Notes under the pieces: model-generated | The model's database searches: none | What the model saw: the letters and a program-made list of their open reading frames with translations, nothing else | What the model was told of the DNA's origin: nothing | Program-made: the position numbers and the translations under genes | Part shown: positions 49,532-57,431 of the stretch, in pieces | How positions within the stretch are numbered: position 1 is the stretch's first letter | How the letters are laid out: each line of letters opens with the position of its first letter | DNA from: Pleomorphomonas sp. | Lineage (GTDB): Bacteria > Pseudomonadota > Alphaproteobacteria > Rhizobiales > Pleomorphomonadaceae | Direction: 5' to 3' | DNA: 64,000 nucleotides | Assembly: GCA_029976075.1 (NCBI GenBank) | Contig: JARKNW010000163.1 | Coordinates: 97,480-161,479, forward strand

Positions 49532-51370
49532 ATGCATCAGATCGCGGTCGCCAACCTCGTTTTGGCCCTGGGCGCGACGCTGATCCTCCTTGGCATTCTC
49601 TCAAGTCTGCTGGCATCGCGCTTCGGTACGCCCTTGCTGCTCGTCTTCCTTGTCGTCGGCATGCTGGCCGGTGTGGACGGACCAGGTGGAATAGAGTTCA
49701 GCAACTACCGCCTCACCTACCTGATCGGCTCCTGCGCGCTTGCCATCATCCTGTTTGATGGCGGCCTCAGAATGCGGATTGCCGACACGCGCGAAGCATT
49801 GGCGCCTTCCCTGGCCCTGGCGACCGCCGGCGTTGCGGTTACCGCTCTTCTCATCGGCGCTTTCAGCTACCTTGCTCTTGGCTATGGTCTCATAGAGGGG
49901 CTGCTGCTCGGCTCGATTGTCGCCTCCACGGACGCCGCTGCGGTGTTCTTCCTCCTCAAGACGGGCGGGCTGCAACTCAGGCCAAGAATCGGCGCAACCC
50001 TCGAAATCGAGTCGGGCTCCAACGATCCGGTTGCCGTCTTCCTCACGATGGTTCTCACAGAACTGGCCGTCGCGCATTCGTCTCCCGGCTTGGGTACGAT
50101 CGCCGCGCTCAGCCGCCAAGCCGTCCTGGGTGGCGCGATGGGCATTGCCGGCGGCGCTCTGGCAACGCTGGCCCTCAATCGGTTGACGCTGCCGGGTGGA
50201 CTGCACCCCTTGTTTGCCATTGCGCTGACCGTCAGCGTCTTCGGCGTCACGTCCTATTTCGACGGATCGGGCTTTCTGGCCGTCTATGTTGCCGGTCTTG
50301 TGGTGGGCAACAGTTCCGTTCGCGCCTACCCGGCCATCAGCAAGTTCCTGGAAAGTGCAACCTGGCTCTGCCAGATCGTCATGTTCCTGATGCTCGGCCT
50401 GCTGGTCACGCCAAGCAAGCTGATCGAATACGCGCCGCAGGGACTGACCATTTCGCTGTTCTTAATGCTCATCGGCCGCCCCGCGGCCGTCTGGGTTTGC
50501 CTGAAGCCTTTCGGCTTTACGCCACCTGAGATCAACTTCGTCTCATGGGTCGGCCTGCGCGGCGCCGTATCGATCTTTCTGGCCACAGTGCCGACGCTGG
50601 CAGGCACCGCCAACGCGCCAATGTACTTCAACGTCGCCTTCTTCGTGGTGCTCATATCGTTGCTGGTCCAGGGATGGACCATCGCCCCGGCGGCGCGCTT
50701 CTTCGGCATGGCCCTGAAGCGGGCCGCAGCCAGTGCACGTCGTGTCGAAATCGATCTGCCGGGCCAGATCGACAACGAAATGGTCGGCTATCCGGTGCGC
50801 CCCGACAGCTACGCCGCCTTGCGGCCGGCATCCCTCCCCGTCTGGCTAAAGCCGGTGATGGTGGTGCGGGACGGTGCCGTCAAGAATGCTGCCGAGGCCG
50901 GGCAGATCCGGGCTGGCGATTACGCCTACTTCATATCCCCCCAGGACCGCGTGAACCGCCTTGACCGTCTGTTTGCCCCCCTGCCCGCCGAGACCGTTGC
51001 GGCCGCCAAGCGGACAGCCTTCGGGGAGTTCGCCGTGGCGCCGGACGCCCCGCTCTCCGACCTCGCCACGTTCTACGAAATGCAGGTTCCCCCGAATCTC
51101 GTGGGTCTCACCGTGGCCCAAGCCTTCTCGGCACGCCATGGCAGCAGACTGCGCGCCGGCAGCCGACTGAAGCTGGCCGCTTATGCGGAACTGATGGCCA
51201 GAGTGGTTGAGGATGGCCAGCTCATCAAGGCGAGCCTTCGGCTCGAAGACGTCGTCGACCTGTCGATGAGGTCGCCGCAGTTGCCGCCCCCCAAGTTGAT
51301 GCGTCGCCTTTATGACAGGCTGCATCAGCGCTTTTCAAAAGAGAGAAAGCCAGCGGAATCGGCAAAATAA
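49532..51370 (+). CDS. nhaP2: K+(Na+)/H+ antiporter, NhaP2/CvrA type
   Basis: The 612-residue protein has an N-terminal CPA1-type antiporter domain with about twelve membrane helices (1-400; GSIVASTDAAAVFFLLKTGG and LEIESGSNDPVAVFLTM are the ion-binding segments), followed by a RCK_C/TrkA-C-like domain (RAGDYAYFISPQ) and a CorC/HlyC-type tail. This domain order is that of NhaP2 (CvrA). It uses the proton gradient to expel potassium or sodium. The ATG at 49532 is used; the longer frame upstream has no membrane start. Confidence 0.87.
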   Translation: MHQIAVANLVLALGATLILLGILSSLLASRFGTPLLLVFLVVGMLAGVDGPGGIEFSNYRLTYLIGSCALAIILFDGGLRMRIADTREALAPSLALATAGVAVTALLIGAFSYLALGYGLIEGLLLGSIVASTDAAAVFFLLKTGGLQLRPRIGATLEIESGSNDPVAVFLTMVLTELAVAHSSPGLGTIAALSRQAVLGGAMGIAGGALATLALNRLTLPGGLHPLFAIALTVSVFGVTSYFDGSGFLAVYVAGLVVGNSSVRAYPAISKFLESATWLCQIVMFLMLGLLVTPSKLIEYAPQGLTISLFLMLIGRPAAVWVCLKPFGFTPPEINFVSWVGLRGAVSIFLATVPTLAGTANAPMYFNVAFFVVLISLLVQGWTIAPAARFFGMALKRAAASARRVEIDLPGQIDNEMVGYPVRPDSYAALRPASLPVWLKPVMVVRDGAVKNAAEAGQIRAGDYAYFISPQDRVNRLDRLFAPLPAETVAAAKRTAFGEFAVAPDAPLSDLATFYEMQVPPNLVGLTVAQAFSARHGSRLRAGSRLKLAAYAELMARVVEDGQLIKASLRLEDVVDLSMRSPQLPPPKLMRRLYDRLHQRFSKERKPAESAK

Positions 51371-51400
51371 CAAGGCGCCGGCAGACCGGAATGGCCGACT

Positions 51401-51916
51401 TTACTGTCCGAGTACGGCGTCGATCGCGGGATGGCGCACCCGGTCGCCAACGGCGAGACCTATGCGCTTGGCTTCCGGTGTAGGCAACTCAAGAACGAAG
51501 CGTACAGGGAGTTCCGAAGGGATGCGAGTGTCGGACTGCGGTCTGGCCCCGTGGGCGATCGAAACGACCTTGCCCTTTTCCGAAATGAAGATGATGTCGA
51601 GCGGCACGAAGGTGTTGTGCATCCAGAACGCGACGTCGCGGGTGACGCCCATGTCGAACAACATGCCGGTACCGGAAGCGACCTCGCGGCGAAACATCAA
51701 GCCGCGCTCACGCTTCGGCTCGGTGTCCGCGACTTCCACTTGATAGGGATAGACGCCGGTTGCTGTTTCCACGCTGAGACTGGAGCGCGGACCAACGGGA
51801 TTCTCTCCCTGACTGGCGCTCGATCCGTTTCCGAAAAAGTAGAGAATGGCGATTGCGGCAACAAGACCTGCGGCGAGCGCCCTTAAAACCAGGCGCCACG
51901 ACGTTACTTCCGACAT
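51401..51916 (-). CDS. DUF192 family secreted or membrane-anchored protein
   Basis: The 171-residue protein has one N-terminal membrane helix (LVLRALAAGLVAAIAILYFF) and a DUF192 domain with the family pattern EVADTEPKRERGLMFRREV, GMLFDMG, FWMHNTFVPLDIIFISEKGKVV and RFVLELPTPEAKRIGLAVGDRV. DUF192 proteins sit in the periplasm and their function is not known. It converges with the antiporter gene and lies close to a two-domain cold shock gene, with which it shares strand. Confidence 0.88.
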   Translation of the reverse strand: MSEVTSWRLVLRALAAGLVAAIAILYFFGNGSSASQGENPVGPRSSLSVETATGVYPYQVEVADTEPKRERGLMFRREVASGTGMLFDMGVTRDVAFWMHNTFVPLDIIFISEKGKVVSIAHGARPQSDTRIPSELPVRFVLELPTPEAKRIGLAVGDRVRHPAIDAVLGQ

Positions 51917-52008
51917 TTTTGCCTTCGTTCCCTGACTGTTCGGTGTTTGCACACAACAGAACGCGCAACGTCGACCGTGCCAACGCCGCGCGCAGACCCA
52001 TTAGGGCA

Positions 52009-52584
52009 TCAATGTGACGAAGGTATGCCGCCAGGTTGAACCGGGCGGATTTCAGCGACCATCTTTCCCTTCGGCCCGTCACCGTAGCGCACCAAGACGT
52101 GCTGACCGGGCCGAAGCTCGGTAATCCCGAAGCGTCGCAGCGTCTCCATATGGACGAAAATATCCTCGGTGCCGTCGCCGCGGGTCAGGAACCCGAAACC
52201 ACGAACGCGGTTGAACCACTTCACTTCCACCTGTTCGAGACCGCTTGATGCAGTGACCTGAACGTGGGTTCGCGACGGAGGCAACTGGGAAGGATGCACG
52301 GCGGTCGACTCGTCCATCGACAGCACACGCATCGCCTGCAGCCCCTTCTGCCGACGCACCGCTTCGCAAACCACGCGCGAACCTTCGTAGGCGGTCTGGA
52401 ACCCGTCGCGTCGCAGGCAAGTGACGTGGAGCAGAACATCGGGCAAGCCCGGTTCATCCGGCACGACGAAGCCAAATCCTTTCGCGACGTCGAACCACTT
52501 TATGACACCCGCGACTTCAATGACTTCTACGCCGACGTCTTCATCGACGTTGGTGTCTTCCGACACAAACTGAACCTTGGCCAT
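52009..52584 (-). CDS. Cold shock protein with two CSD domains
   Basis: The 191-residue protein contains two cold shock domains, each with the RNP1-like KGFGF motif: GVIKWFDVAKGFGFVVPDEPG (about residues 26-46) and VEVKWFNRVRGFGFLTRGDGTEDIFVH (about 117-143). A linker of about 25 residues separates them. CSDs bind single-stranded RNA and DNA. Two-domain forms are widespread in Rhizobiales and Caulobacter, where they help in cold and stationary phase. The upstream 5' region is long (about 320 bases to the next gene), as often for cold shock genes. Confidence 0.9.
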   Translation of the reverse strand: MAKVQFVSEDTNVDEDVGVEVIEVAGVIKWFDVAKGFGFVVPDEPGLPDVLLHVTCLRRDGFQTAYEGSRVVCEAVRRQKGLQAMRVLSMDESTAVHPSQLPPSRTHVQVTASSGLEQVEVKWFNRVRGFGFLTRGDGTEDIFVHMETLRRFGITELRPGQHVLVRYGDGPKGKMVAEIRPVQPGGIPSSH

Positions 52585-52903
52585 GAGCCAATCCCCACGA
52601 TCGCACTTACAACAAGCGCAGATCGCTCCGCGCCCCGACTATTCGTGATTCTTCAGTTAAAATACCACCGGAAGGCTACCCTTCCGCAAGCCCCTCGTTA
52701 ACCGCTGTTAACGGTTTTGAGCGGGTTTCTCGCGGTCGGCCGCAGATCGGGCAGGTATTATCGCCCTAGGTTGGCGGGTACCCCGTCAGCAAGCTGCCGA
52801 CACAAGCCCCGGGAGCCTTGCGTCAACCGATATAGCAAGGATAACTACGCGCCGAATTGAACCGAAAACCAGTCGCCAGACGACCAACGCGGAGGAAAAG
52901 GAC
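52585..52903. other. Divergent intergenic region between cold shock and glyoxalase genes
   Basis: No gene is supported. A GTTAAC-containing inverted repeat (AACCG...CGGTT, about 52,700-52,717) is visible. The region must hold the promoter of the glyoxalase gene and the leader of the cold shock gene; AAGGA precedes the glyoxalase ATG. Confidence 0.5.
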
Positions 52904-53344
52904 ATGCGCTATCTCCACACCATGGTGCGGGTCACCGACGTCGACGCATCGCTCGCCTTCTTCTGCGGCCAACTCGGCATGACCGAGGTCAGGCGGACGG
53001 AGAACGAAGCAGGACGTTTCACGCTGATCTTTCTCGCTTCCTCTGCCGATGTCGAAGCCGGGCGAGCCCATAGTGCCCCGCTCGTCGAGCTGACCTACAA
53101 CTGGGATCCTGAAACTTATGGCGAAGGTCGCAACTTCGGACACCTTGCCTATGAGGTGGACGACATCTACGCCACCTGCGACCGCTTGATGAAGGGAGGC
53201 GTTACCATCAATCGTCCGCCCCGTGACGGCCGAATGGCGTTTGTCCGCTCGCCCGACAACATCTCCATCGAGCTCCTCCAAAAAGGCAACGCTCTACCGC
53301 CTGCCGAACCCTGGGCATCCATGCCGAACACCGGCAAGTGGTGA
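52904..53344 (+). CDS. Lactoylglutathione lyase (glyoxalase I)-like protein
   Basis: The 146-residue VOC-family protein has two betaalphabetabetabeta modules. Metal-binding positions are His6 (MRYLHTMVRV), Glu near LVELTYNW, His in GHLAYEVDDI and Glu in SIELLQKG, the usual H-E-H-E set of glyoxalase I. The mid-part VEAGRAHSAPLVELTYNWDPETYGEGRNFGHLAYEV matches GloA from alphaproteobacteria. It converts methylglyoxal-glutathione hemithioacetal to S-lactoylglutathione. It is followed after 40 bases by a lipoprotein gene. Confidence 0.88.
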   Translation: MRYLHTMVRVTDVDASLAFFCGQLGMTEVRRTENEAGRFTLIFLASSADVEAGRAHSAPLVELTYNWDPETYGEGRNFGHLAYEVDDIYATCDRLMKGGVTINRPPRDGRMAFVRSPDNISIELLQKGNALPPAEPWASMPNTGKW

Positions 53345-53384
53345 CCGCGTCGTTGCTTCGAAGGATCGGGAGTGACGGGCGGCT

Positions 53385-54482
53385 ATGAAACTGCGGCCAG
53401 GATTGTTCGTGGCGATAAGCATTGCCGTTGCCGGCTGCGGCGCGGTTTTGGATCGTTCCGACTTCAAACCGCTGACTCCCGTTGAGATCGCCGAGATCAA
53501 GGCGAAAGCCGAGAAGGAAGCGACGGAGAACGGCTCCAAGCCGGCCACCGTCACATCGACGCCGGCACAGGATACCGCGACCAAATCGACTGCGGGTGAC
53601 GCGCCGATGGCACCCGCGGCCACTGCCGTGGCACCGGCCGAGAAGCCGAAAGCACCAGGGCTGTTCGCTTCGTTGTTCGGCAGCAGTGCGCCGTCCAAGG
53701 AGCAACCCGCGCCAGTCGTATCCACTCCTTCCGAAACGCCAAAGACGACAGAAAAAGCCACGGGCGACCAGCCCGCAGCCAAGGCCGATGCAATTCCTGA
53801 GCCAGCGGCCACACCTGCCTCCTCCCCTCCGGAAGATACCGACGAAGTGTCGGAGGCAGAGCTGGCCGGTGAAGACGAAGCGGACCCGAACAAGATCGCC
53901 GTGCCCAAACCGCCGATAGACGATGGGCTTGAGCATGACTTCGTAAACGTCTACACGGCCCGCCCAGACCGGCCACAGGACCTGTTTGAAGGCCTGCCCG
54001 GCGTTGCTTGGCAAGGTAATCTGGTGCTTGCCTCACGCGGCCCGGATGGTGATCCGCGCGGCCTGTTCGACGGCGAGGTTCAGCCTTATGCGCATTACGT
54101 TCCCGGCTTGCCGCGCGAGGTGGTTCAGGCAGCCAACGGGTTGCTGCTGGCCCATTCGGCCATCAATGTGTCCTGCATCAAACCTCGGCTTCTCGGCATG
54201 ATCCGAGATGCGGAGCGCCATTTCAGCCACAAGGCGGTGATCACATCCGGCTATCGCTCGCCATCCCATAACCGGCTCGTCCGCGGCGCCCTGCATTCTC
54301 AGCACCTCTACTGCAACGCGGTCGACCTCTACATGCCCGGCATCGCCCGCGACGATCTCGCGCGTTACTTCTACAGCCATCCCTCGCGCGGCGGCCTGGG
54401 CCTCTACTGCCACACCAAGTCGATCCATGTGGATACCGGTCGGCGGCGCGAATGGCGATGGTCCTGCCACGGTCGCGGATAA
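53385..54482 (+). CDS. Lipoprotein with peptidase M15-like (DUF882/YcbK) domain
   Basis: The 365-residue protein has a lipoprotein signal (lipobox VAGC at about 15-18), a long low-complexity linker rich in A, P, T, E and K (about 35-165), and a C-terminal peptidase M15-type domain: AVITSGYRSPSHNRLVRGALHSQHLYCNAVDLYM and KSIHVDTGRRREW, with the H-x6-D and HxD metal ligands. The family includes D,D-carboxypeptidases and L,D-type endopeptidases that remodel peptidoglycan. It follows the glyoxalase gene but is not functionally linked to it by sequence. Confidence 0.84.
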   Translation: MKLRPGLFVAISIAVAGCGAVLDRSDFKPLTPVEIAEIKAKAEKEATENGSKPATVTSTPAQDTATKSTAGDAPMAPAATAVAPAEKPKAPGLFASLFGSSAPSKEQPAPVVSTPSETPKTTEKATGDQPAAKADAIPEPAATPASSPPEDTDEVSEAELAGEDEADPNKIAVPKPPIDDGLEHDFVNVYTARPDRPQDLFEGLPGVAWQGNLVLASRGPDGDPRGLFDGEVQPYAHYVPGLPREVVQAANGLLLAHSAINVSCIKPRLLGMIRDAERHFSHKAVITSGYRSPSHNRLVRGALHSQHLYCNAVDLYMPGIARDDLARYFYSHPSRGGLGLYCHTKSIHVDTGRRREWRWSCHGRG

Positions 54483-54586
54483 TGCTTGCCGATCAATTAT
54501 CTAGATGAAGCTGTAAAAAACCTACAGCAAATGCCGATTGGCTCTTGCCCAACCCGCAGAAGCTCACTATAAGCGCCCCTCGTTGG

Positions 54587-54661
54587 GCGGCCTTCGTCTA
54601 TCGGTTAGGACACTAGCCTTTCACGCTGGAGAGACGGGTTCGATTCCCGTAGGCCGTACCA
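54587..54661 (+). tRNA. tRNA-Glu (UUC)
   Basis: A cloverleaf can be drawn: acceptor GCGGCCT paired with AGGCCGT (first pair G-U), an anticodon stem CTAGC/GCTGG with loop CTTTCAC giving anticodon TTC (UUC), and T-arm ACGGG-TTCGATT-CCCGT. The 3' CCA is encoded (54,659-54,661). The next gene-like content is phage-derived, so the gene may mark an insertion site. Confidence 0.92.
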
Positions 54662-54905
54662 CCCAACATTTCTCCTTATTTTTCAATGACTTACGGGCAG
54701 CTCTTCCCAATCTGCTTCCCACTCTGCTTCCCATTGAGTCGGCCTCATTTTGAGCACCTGAAAGCGTTGCAGCACAGCGTTTGCAGCGAGTCGTAACCCT
54801 GCGGCCTGATCCGCCCTTCGACAGGCCCACTCTCCACATCGGAGAATCACCGACTGGCCTGATGGCTACGGTTGTGCAAGCCTCTACCCTGATCGGAGGG
54901 TTGCG

Positions 54906-55355
54906 ATGGGCTTGTTCAAGGGCATCAAGGACACGTACAAAAAGAGCGAAGCCGCTGTTGTGGTTCAGAACCTCTTGGAGGAGGTCGCTCGGGTCGGTCT
55001 GTTTAGCGGTGATCCCACCAAGACCGCGAACACCCTCGTTGCCGCAGTCTGGGACTCTATGCCGGAGATATTCGGAGGAGCCTATGGGCAGAGACCACAC
55101 AAGATCACGGTCGCGGCTTCGGCTCTCGCCAATGCGATCAGGATTGAGGATGCCGGCAAGATGGGCACGATCTCCTTCGTTCTGGCGTTGAGCCTTGGCA
55201 AGATCATGAACGAGGTCGGAATGCGTGGTGACCTCTACCCGTTCAACTCGCTTGATATGAAGCTGCTTGACGGAGCGGCGCAGGTGTTTTCGGAGTTCTC
55301 CGAACGACTAGCCGAGTCACCGCTCTTGAAGGAGATGCACGGCGACTTCGGCTGA
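54906..55355 (+). CDS. Hypothetical protein
   Basis: The 149-residue product starts MGLFKGIKDTYKKSEAAVVVQNLLEEV and is mainly helical, without signal sequence. Two stretches (TANTLVAAVWDSMPEIFGG and KITVAASALANAIRIEDAG) suggest a soluble helical bundle. No family is recognised. It is the first gene after tRNA-Glu, with 244 bases between that hold nothing I can assign. Composition is less GC-rich than the core genes, in line with acquisition. Confidence 0.6.
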   Translation: MGLFKGIKDTYKKSEAAVVVQNLLEEVARVGLFSGDPTKTANTLVAAVWDSMPEIFGGAYGQRPHKITVAASALANAIRIEDAGKMGTISFVLALSLGKIMNEVGMRGDLYPFNSLDMKLLDGAAQVFSEFSERLAESPLLKEMHGDFG

Positions 55356-55383
55356 CGAGCGTGATTGCTGATGATTGCGGTGG

Positions 55384-55704
55384 CTACGCCTTTGCGCCGA
55401 TCCCCCGCCAGTAGACAACCAACACCGCCGCAGACGCTAGGTCGAGCACGGCCCAAATCCCCTTGGTCAAGTGGACCGGGATGACGGGGTTGAAGAGGAT
55501 GGCCACGAGGCCAAGCACCACCACCCAAGGCTTGATCGTCTCGTCCGTCTTCCACTCCTGAAAAGCGAGGAAGGCACAGGTCAAACACACGACCAGCCGC
55601 AGGAGAGTGTAGTAGCCGTAAGGAAGGGGCAGAACGCCAACCGCCAACAGAACGGCCGGCACCAGAGCAAGGGCCTTCGGATTGTCCATGTGAGCCACCA
55701 TGAG
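55384..55704 (-). CDS. Small membrane protein (DUF6804-like)
   Basis: The protein has about 106 residues from the ATG at 55704 (MVAHMDNPKALALVPAVLL...) and four hydrophobic helices. YGYYTLLRLVVCLTCAFLAFQEW and ILFNPVIPVHLTKGIWAVLDLASAAVLV match a family of small four-helix membrane proteins of unknown function. It converges with the hypothetical gene on its left and is separated by 256 bases from the recombinase gene on its right; that gap shows no clear feature. The longer start at 55764 would add 20 polar residues. Confidence 0.65.
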   Translation of the reverse strand, partial: LMVAHMDNPKALALVPAVLLAVGVLPLPYGYYTLLRLVVCLTCAFLAFQEWKTDETIKPWVVVLGLVAILFNPVIPVHLTKGIWAVLDLASAAVLVVYWRGIGAKA

Positions 55705-56020
55705 AGAAGCTGTCAGAGCCGTTTTACCGGCAGCGTGGCGGGTTGCTGAGGCGCATGGTGCCACTCATAACAGTTGCAGTCTCTACGCAATGCTCCGGTG
55801 GGAGCCGGGACCGTCAACAGGATGACGTGACGTTGTCCCGCAGTGGCCTAGGAGGCGTTGCGGTACCGGCCATTCATCCCCCTTCAGTCATCAGCAGGCA
55901 CCTTCATAGCTCCCGCCAGCGATGCCGCTAGATGGCCTGTACGGCGTCGAAGGAAATGGAAGGATGGAGAAAACACATTATCAGGGTGAGGAGAACAAGA
56001 AAGGAACACCCCCGATTCCT

Positions 56021-56629
56021 TCACGGCCGCTTTGCCAGCCTCGCCAGCGTCGAGCGTGAACAGCCCGTGGCTGCGATTATGGCATTCCAAGACTGCCCCG
56101 CCTTGAGCATCCCGACGATGGCTTCATTGCGCTTGGTGTCCTCGGGCCGGCCCCGATAGAGGCCGTCAGCTTTGGCCTTCTCAATGCCTTGGGCTTGCCG
56201 GCGTCTCCGGTCTTCGTAGTCCTTGCGGGCCACGGCAGCGAGGACGTCCAACATCATCTCGTTGATGGCCTCAAAGATACGGGCCTGAATGCTCTCCTTG
56301 TCCGTTGCCATCATCATCCACGATGTTGGCAGGTCGAGAGCCACCACCTTCACCTTCTTCGCTCTGATCTCACTCTTCAGCCTGTCCCAATCCTCGGCAT
56401 TGAGGCGACTGAGGCGGTCAACTTGCTCAACCAAGAGCACGTCACCCGGAAGGCAGTCAGCCAACAGCCGGAACAGCTCGGGACGCTTCAGGGCGGCTCC
56501 GCTCTCGTTCTCGATGTAACTGGCAGCGATGGTCAGGTTACGCTCGGCAGCGAAGGCCTGGAGTTGGTCCTTGGCTCGGGTTGCGTCCTGTTCCTTGGTG
56601 GAAGCTCTGAGATAGGCGCGGATATGCAT
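56021..56629 (-). CDS. Serine recombinase (resolvase/invertase family)
   Basis: The 202-residue protein starts MHIRAYLRASTKEQDATRAKDQL with the catalytic serine in RAST and the conserved arginines in ESGAALKRPELFRLLADCLPGD and VEQVDRLSRLNAEDWDRL. A C-terminal helix-turn-helix (AGQSWNAIIAATGCSRSTLARLAKRP) ends the protein. This is the small resolvase/invertase form, not a large serine integrase. It could resolve dimers or flip a segment of the element. Starts at 56638 or 56698 are possible but add residues not typical of the family. Confidence 0.88.
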   Translation of the reverse strand: MHIRAYLRASTKEQDATRAKDQLQAFAAERNLTIAASYIENESGAALKRPELFRLLADCLPGDVLLVEQVDRLSRLNAEDWDRLKSEIRAKKVKVVALDLPTSWMMMATDKESIQARIFEAINEMMLDVLAAVARKDYEDRRRRQAQGIEKAKADGLYRGRPEDTKRNEAIVGMLKAGQSWNAIIAATGCSRSTLARLAKRP

Positions 56630-56760
56630 GGCAGACATCACCAGTTCGATTAGACTGGTTCGCTTATCGCCGGTTCGCTTTGGTTTGTCAACCGGCATTT
56701 ATGAGACCGGCTCAATGCCAGTTCTCATGAGGTATACCGAAAACGAACCAGCCTTTCCGC

Positions 56761-57102
56761 GTGTTCGCCACGAGCCGCGACGTTGCGGAGTATTTCGAGA
56801 AGCAGCACAAACACGTTCTCGATAGCATCGACGAACTCATCGAACAGGGTGTGCCGAATTTTCGGCTGACCCCCTACGTCAACGCCCAGAACGGCCAGAC
56901 CTACCGCTGCTTCGAGATGGACCGCGATGGCTTCACGCTCCTCGCCATGGGCTTCACTGGTCCGAAGGCACTGAAGTTCAAGCTGGCCTACATCGCTGCC
57001 TTCAACGAGGCCATCGAGCGCCTGAAGGAGTTCGAGAAGAAGGCGGCTGCTCCCGCCCATCCCCTCACCATGTCATGTCCAGCCTCGAAATCGCGGAGCT
57101 GA
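56761..57102 (+). pseudogene. Rha-family phage regulator, probably broken
   Basis: The frame encodes the Rha (pRha) domain almost completely: FATSRDVAEYFEKQHKHVLDSIDELI, then NGQTYRCFEMDRDGFTLLAMGFTGPKALKFKLAYIAAFNEA. It starts only at a GTG and lacks the usual N-terminal lead. The C-terminal part leaves the family frame at about 57,075, where another frame continues with SSLEIAELTGKRHADVMRGIRVVLE, the start of the usual second domain. This suggests a frameshifted antirepressor. Rha proteins interfere with phage growth or act as antirepressors. Confidence 0.65.
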
Positions 57103-57338
57103 CGGGCAAGCGCCATGCCGATGTGATGCGGGGCATCCGCGTTGTGCTGGAAGTGCTAAAAAACCGGCGAACGCAAATTTGCGTAGGTCTATTCCGACAC
57201 CTAAGGCCTCGTTGGGGGCCACGGGGGGGAAGCCCCGCAGCCGTATATGTTAGATACCCACACGGATTTTTTCGGCAAACATTCGGGGACCGCTCGGTTT
57301 TGCGAGGGTGCCCTTTTTTGCCATGCGGCGGTGGGTAA
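57075..57338 (+). pseudogene. Antirepressor C-terminal fragment, truncated
   Basis: The first 30 codons encode SSLEIAELTGKRHADVMRGIRVVLEVL, homologous to the region encoded on the opposite strand at about 62,190-62,130. An extra base in the A-run at about 57,160 shifts the frame, and similarity at DNA level stops right after the palindrome ACGCAAATTTGCGT (57,171-57,184). The rest is not gene-like. I regard it as the remainder of the Rha-type gene on its left. Confidence 0.6.
57171..57184. repeat. Palindrome ACGCAAATTTGCGT, left copy
   Basis: This is an identical copy of the palindrome at 62,128-62,141. Homology between the two antirepressor copies, which are in inverted orientation, extends to this palindrome and stops there. 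Confidence 0.75.
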
Positions 57339-57379
57339 ACACAGCCATCCCTTCAGTTCGGCACCGTGAGGAGCCTACC

Positions 57380-57431
57380 GATTGAGAGGGCTGTAAATCC
57401 CCACCGCCGCACACGAAAGAAGCCCTCAATC
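57380..57431. repeat. Inverted repeat at the 3' end of the transglycosylase gene
   Basis: The 13-base GATTGAGAGGGCT at 57,380-57,392 pairs imperfectly with AGCCCTCAATC at 57,421-57,431, with a two-base bulge. It covers the last codons of the gene and could act as a terminator stem in the leftward direction, though no T-run follows. Confidence 0.45.

Noticed and set aside
54621..55100. Minus-strand frame of 159 codons overlapping tRNA-Glu
   Set aside because: It runs through the tRNA and opposite the start of the hypothetical gene; this is a common false call next to tRNAs.
56021..56629. Serine recombinase as the integrase of the second element
   Set aside because: The protein is of small resolvase/invertase size and lacks the long C-terminal domains of large serine integrases.
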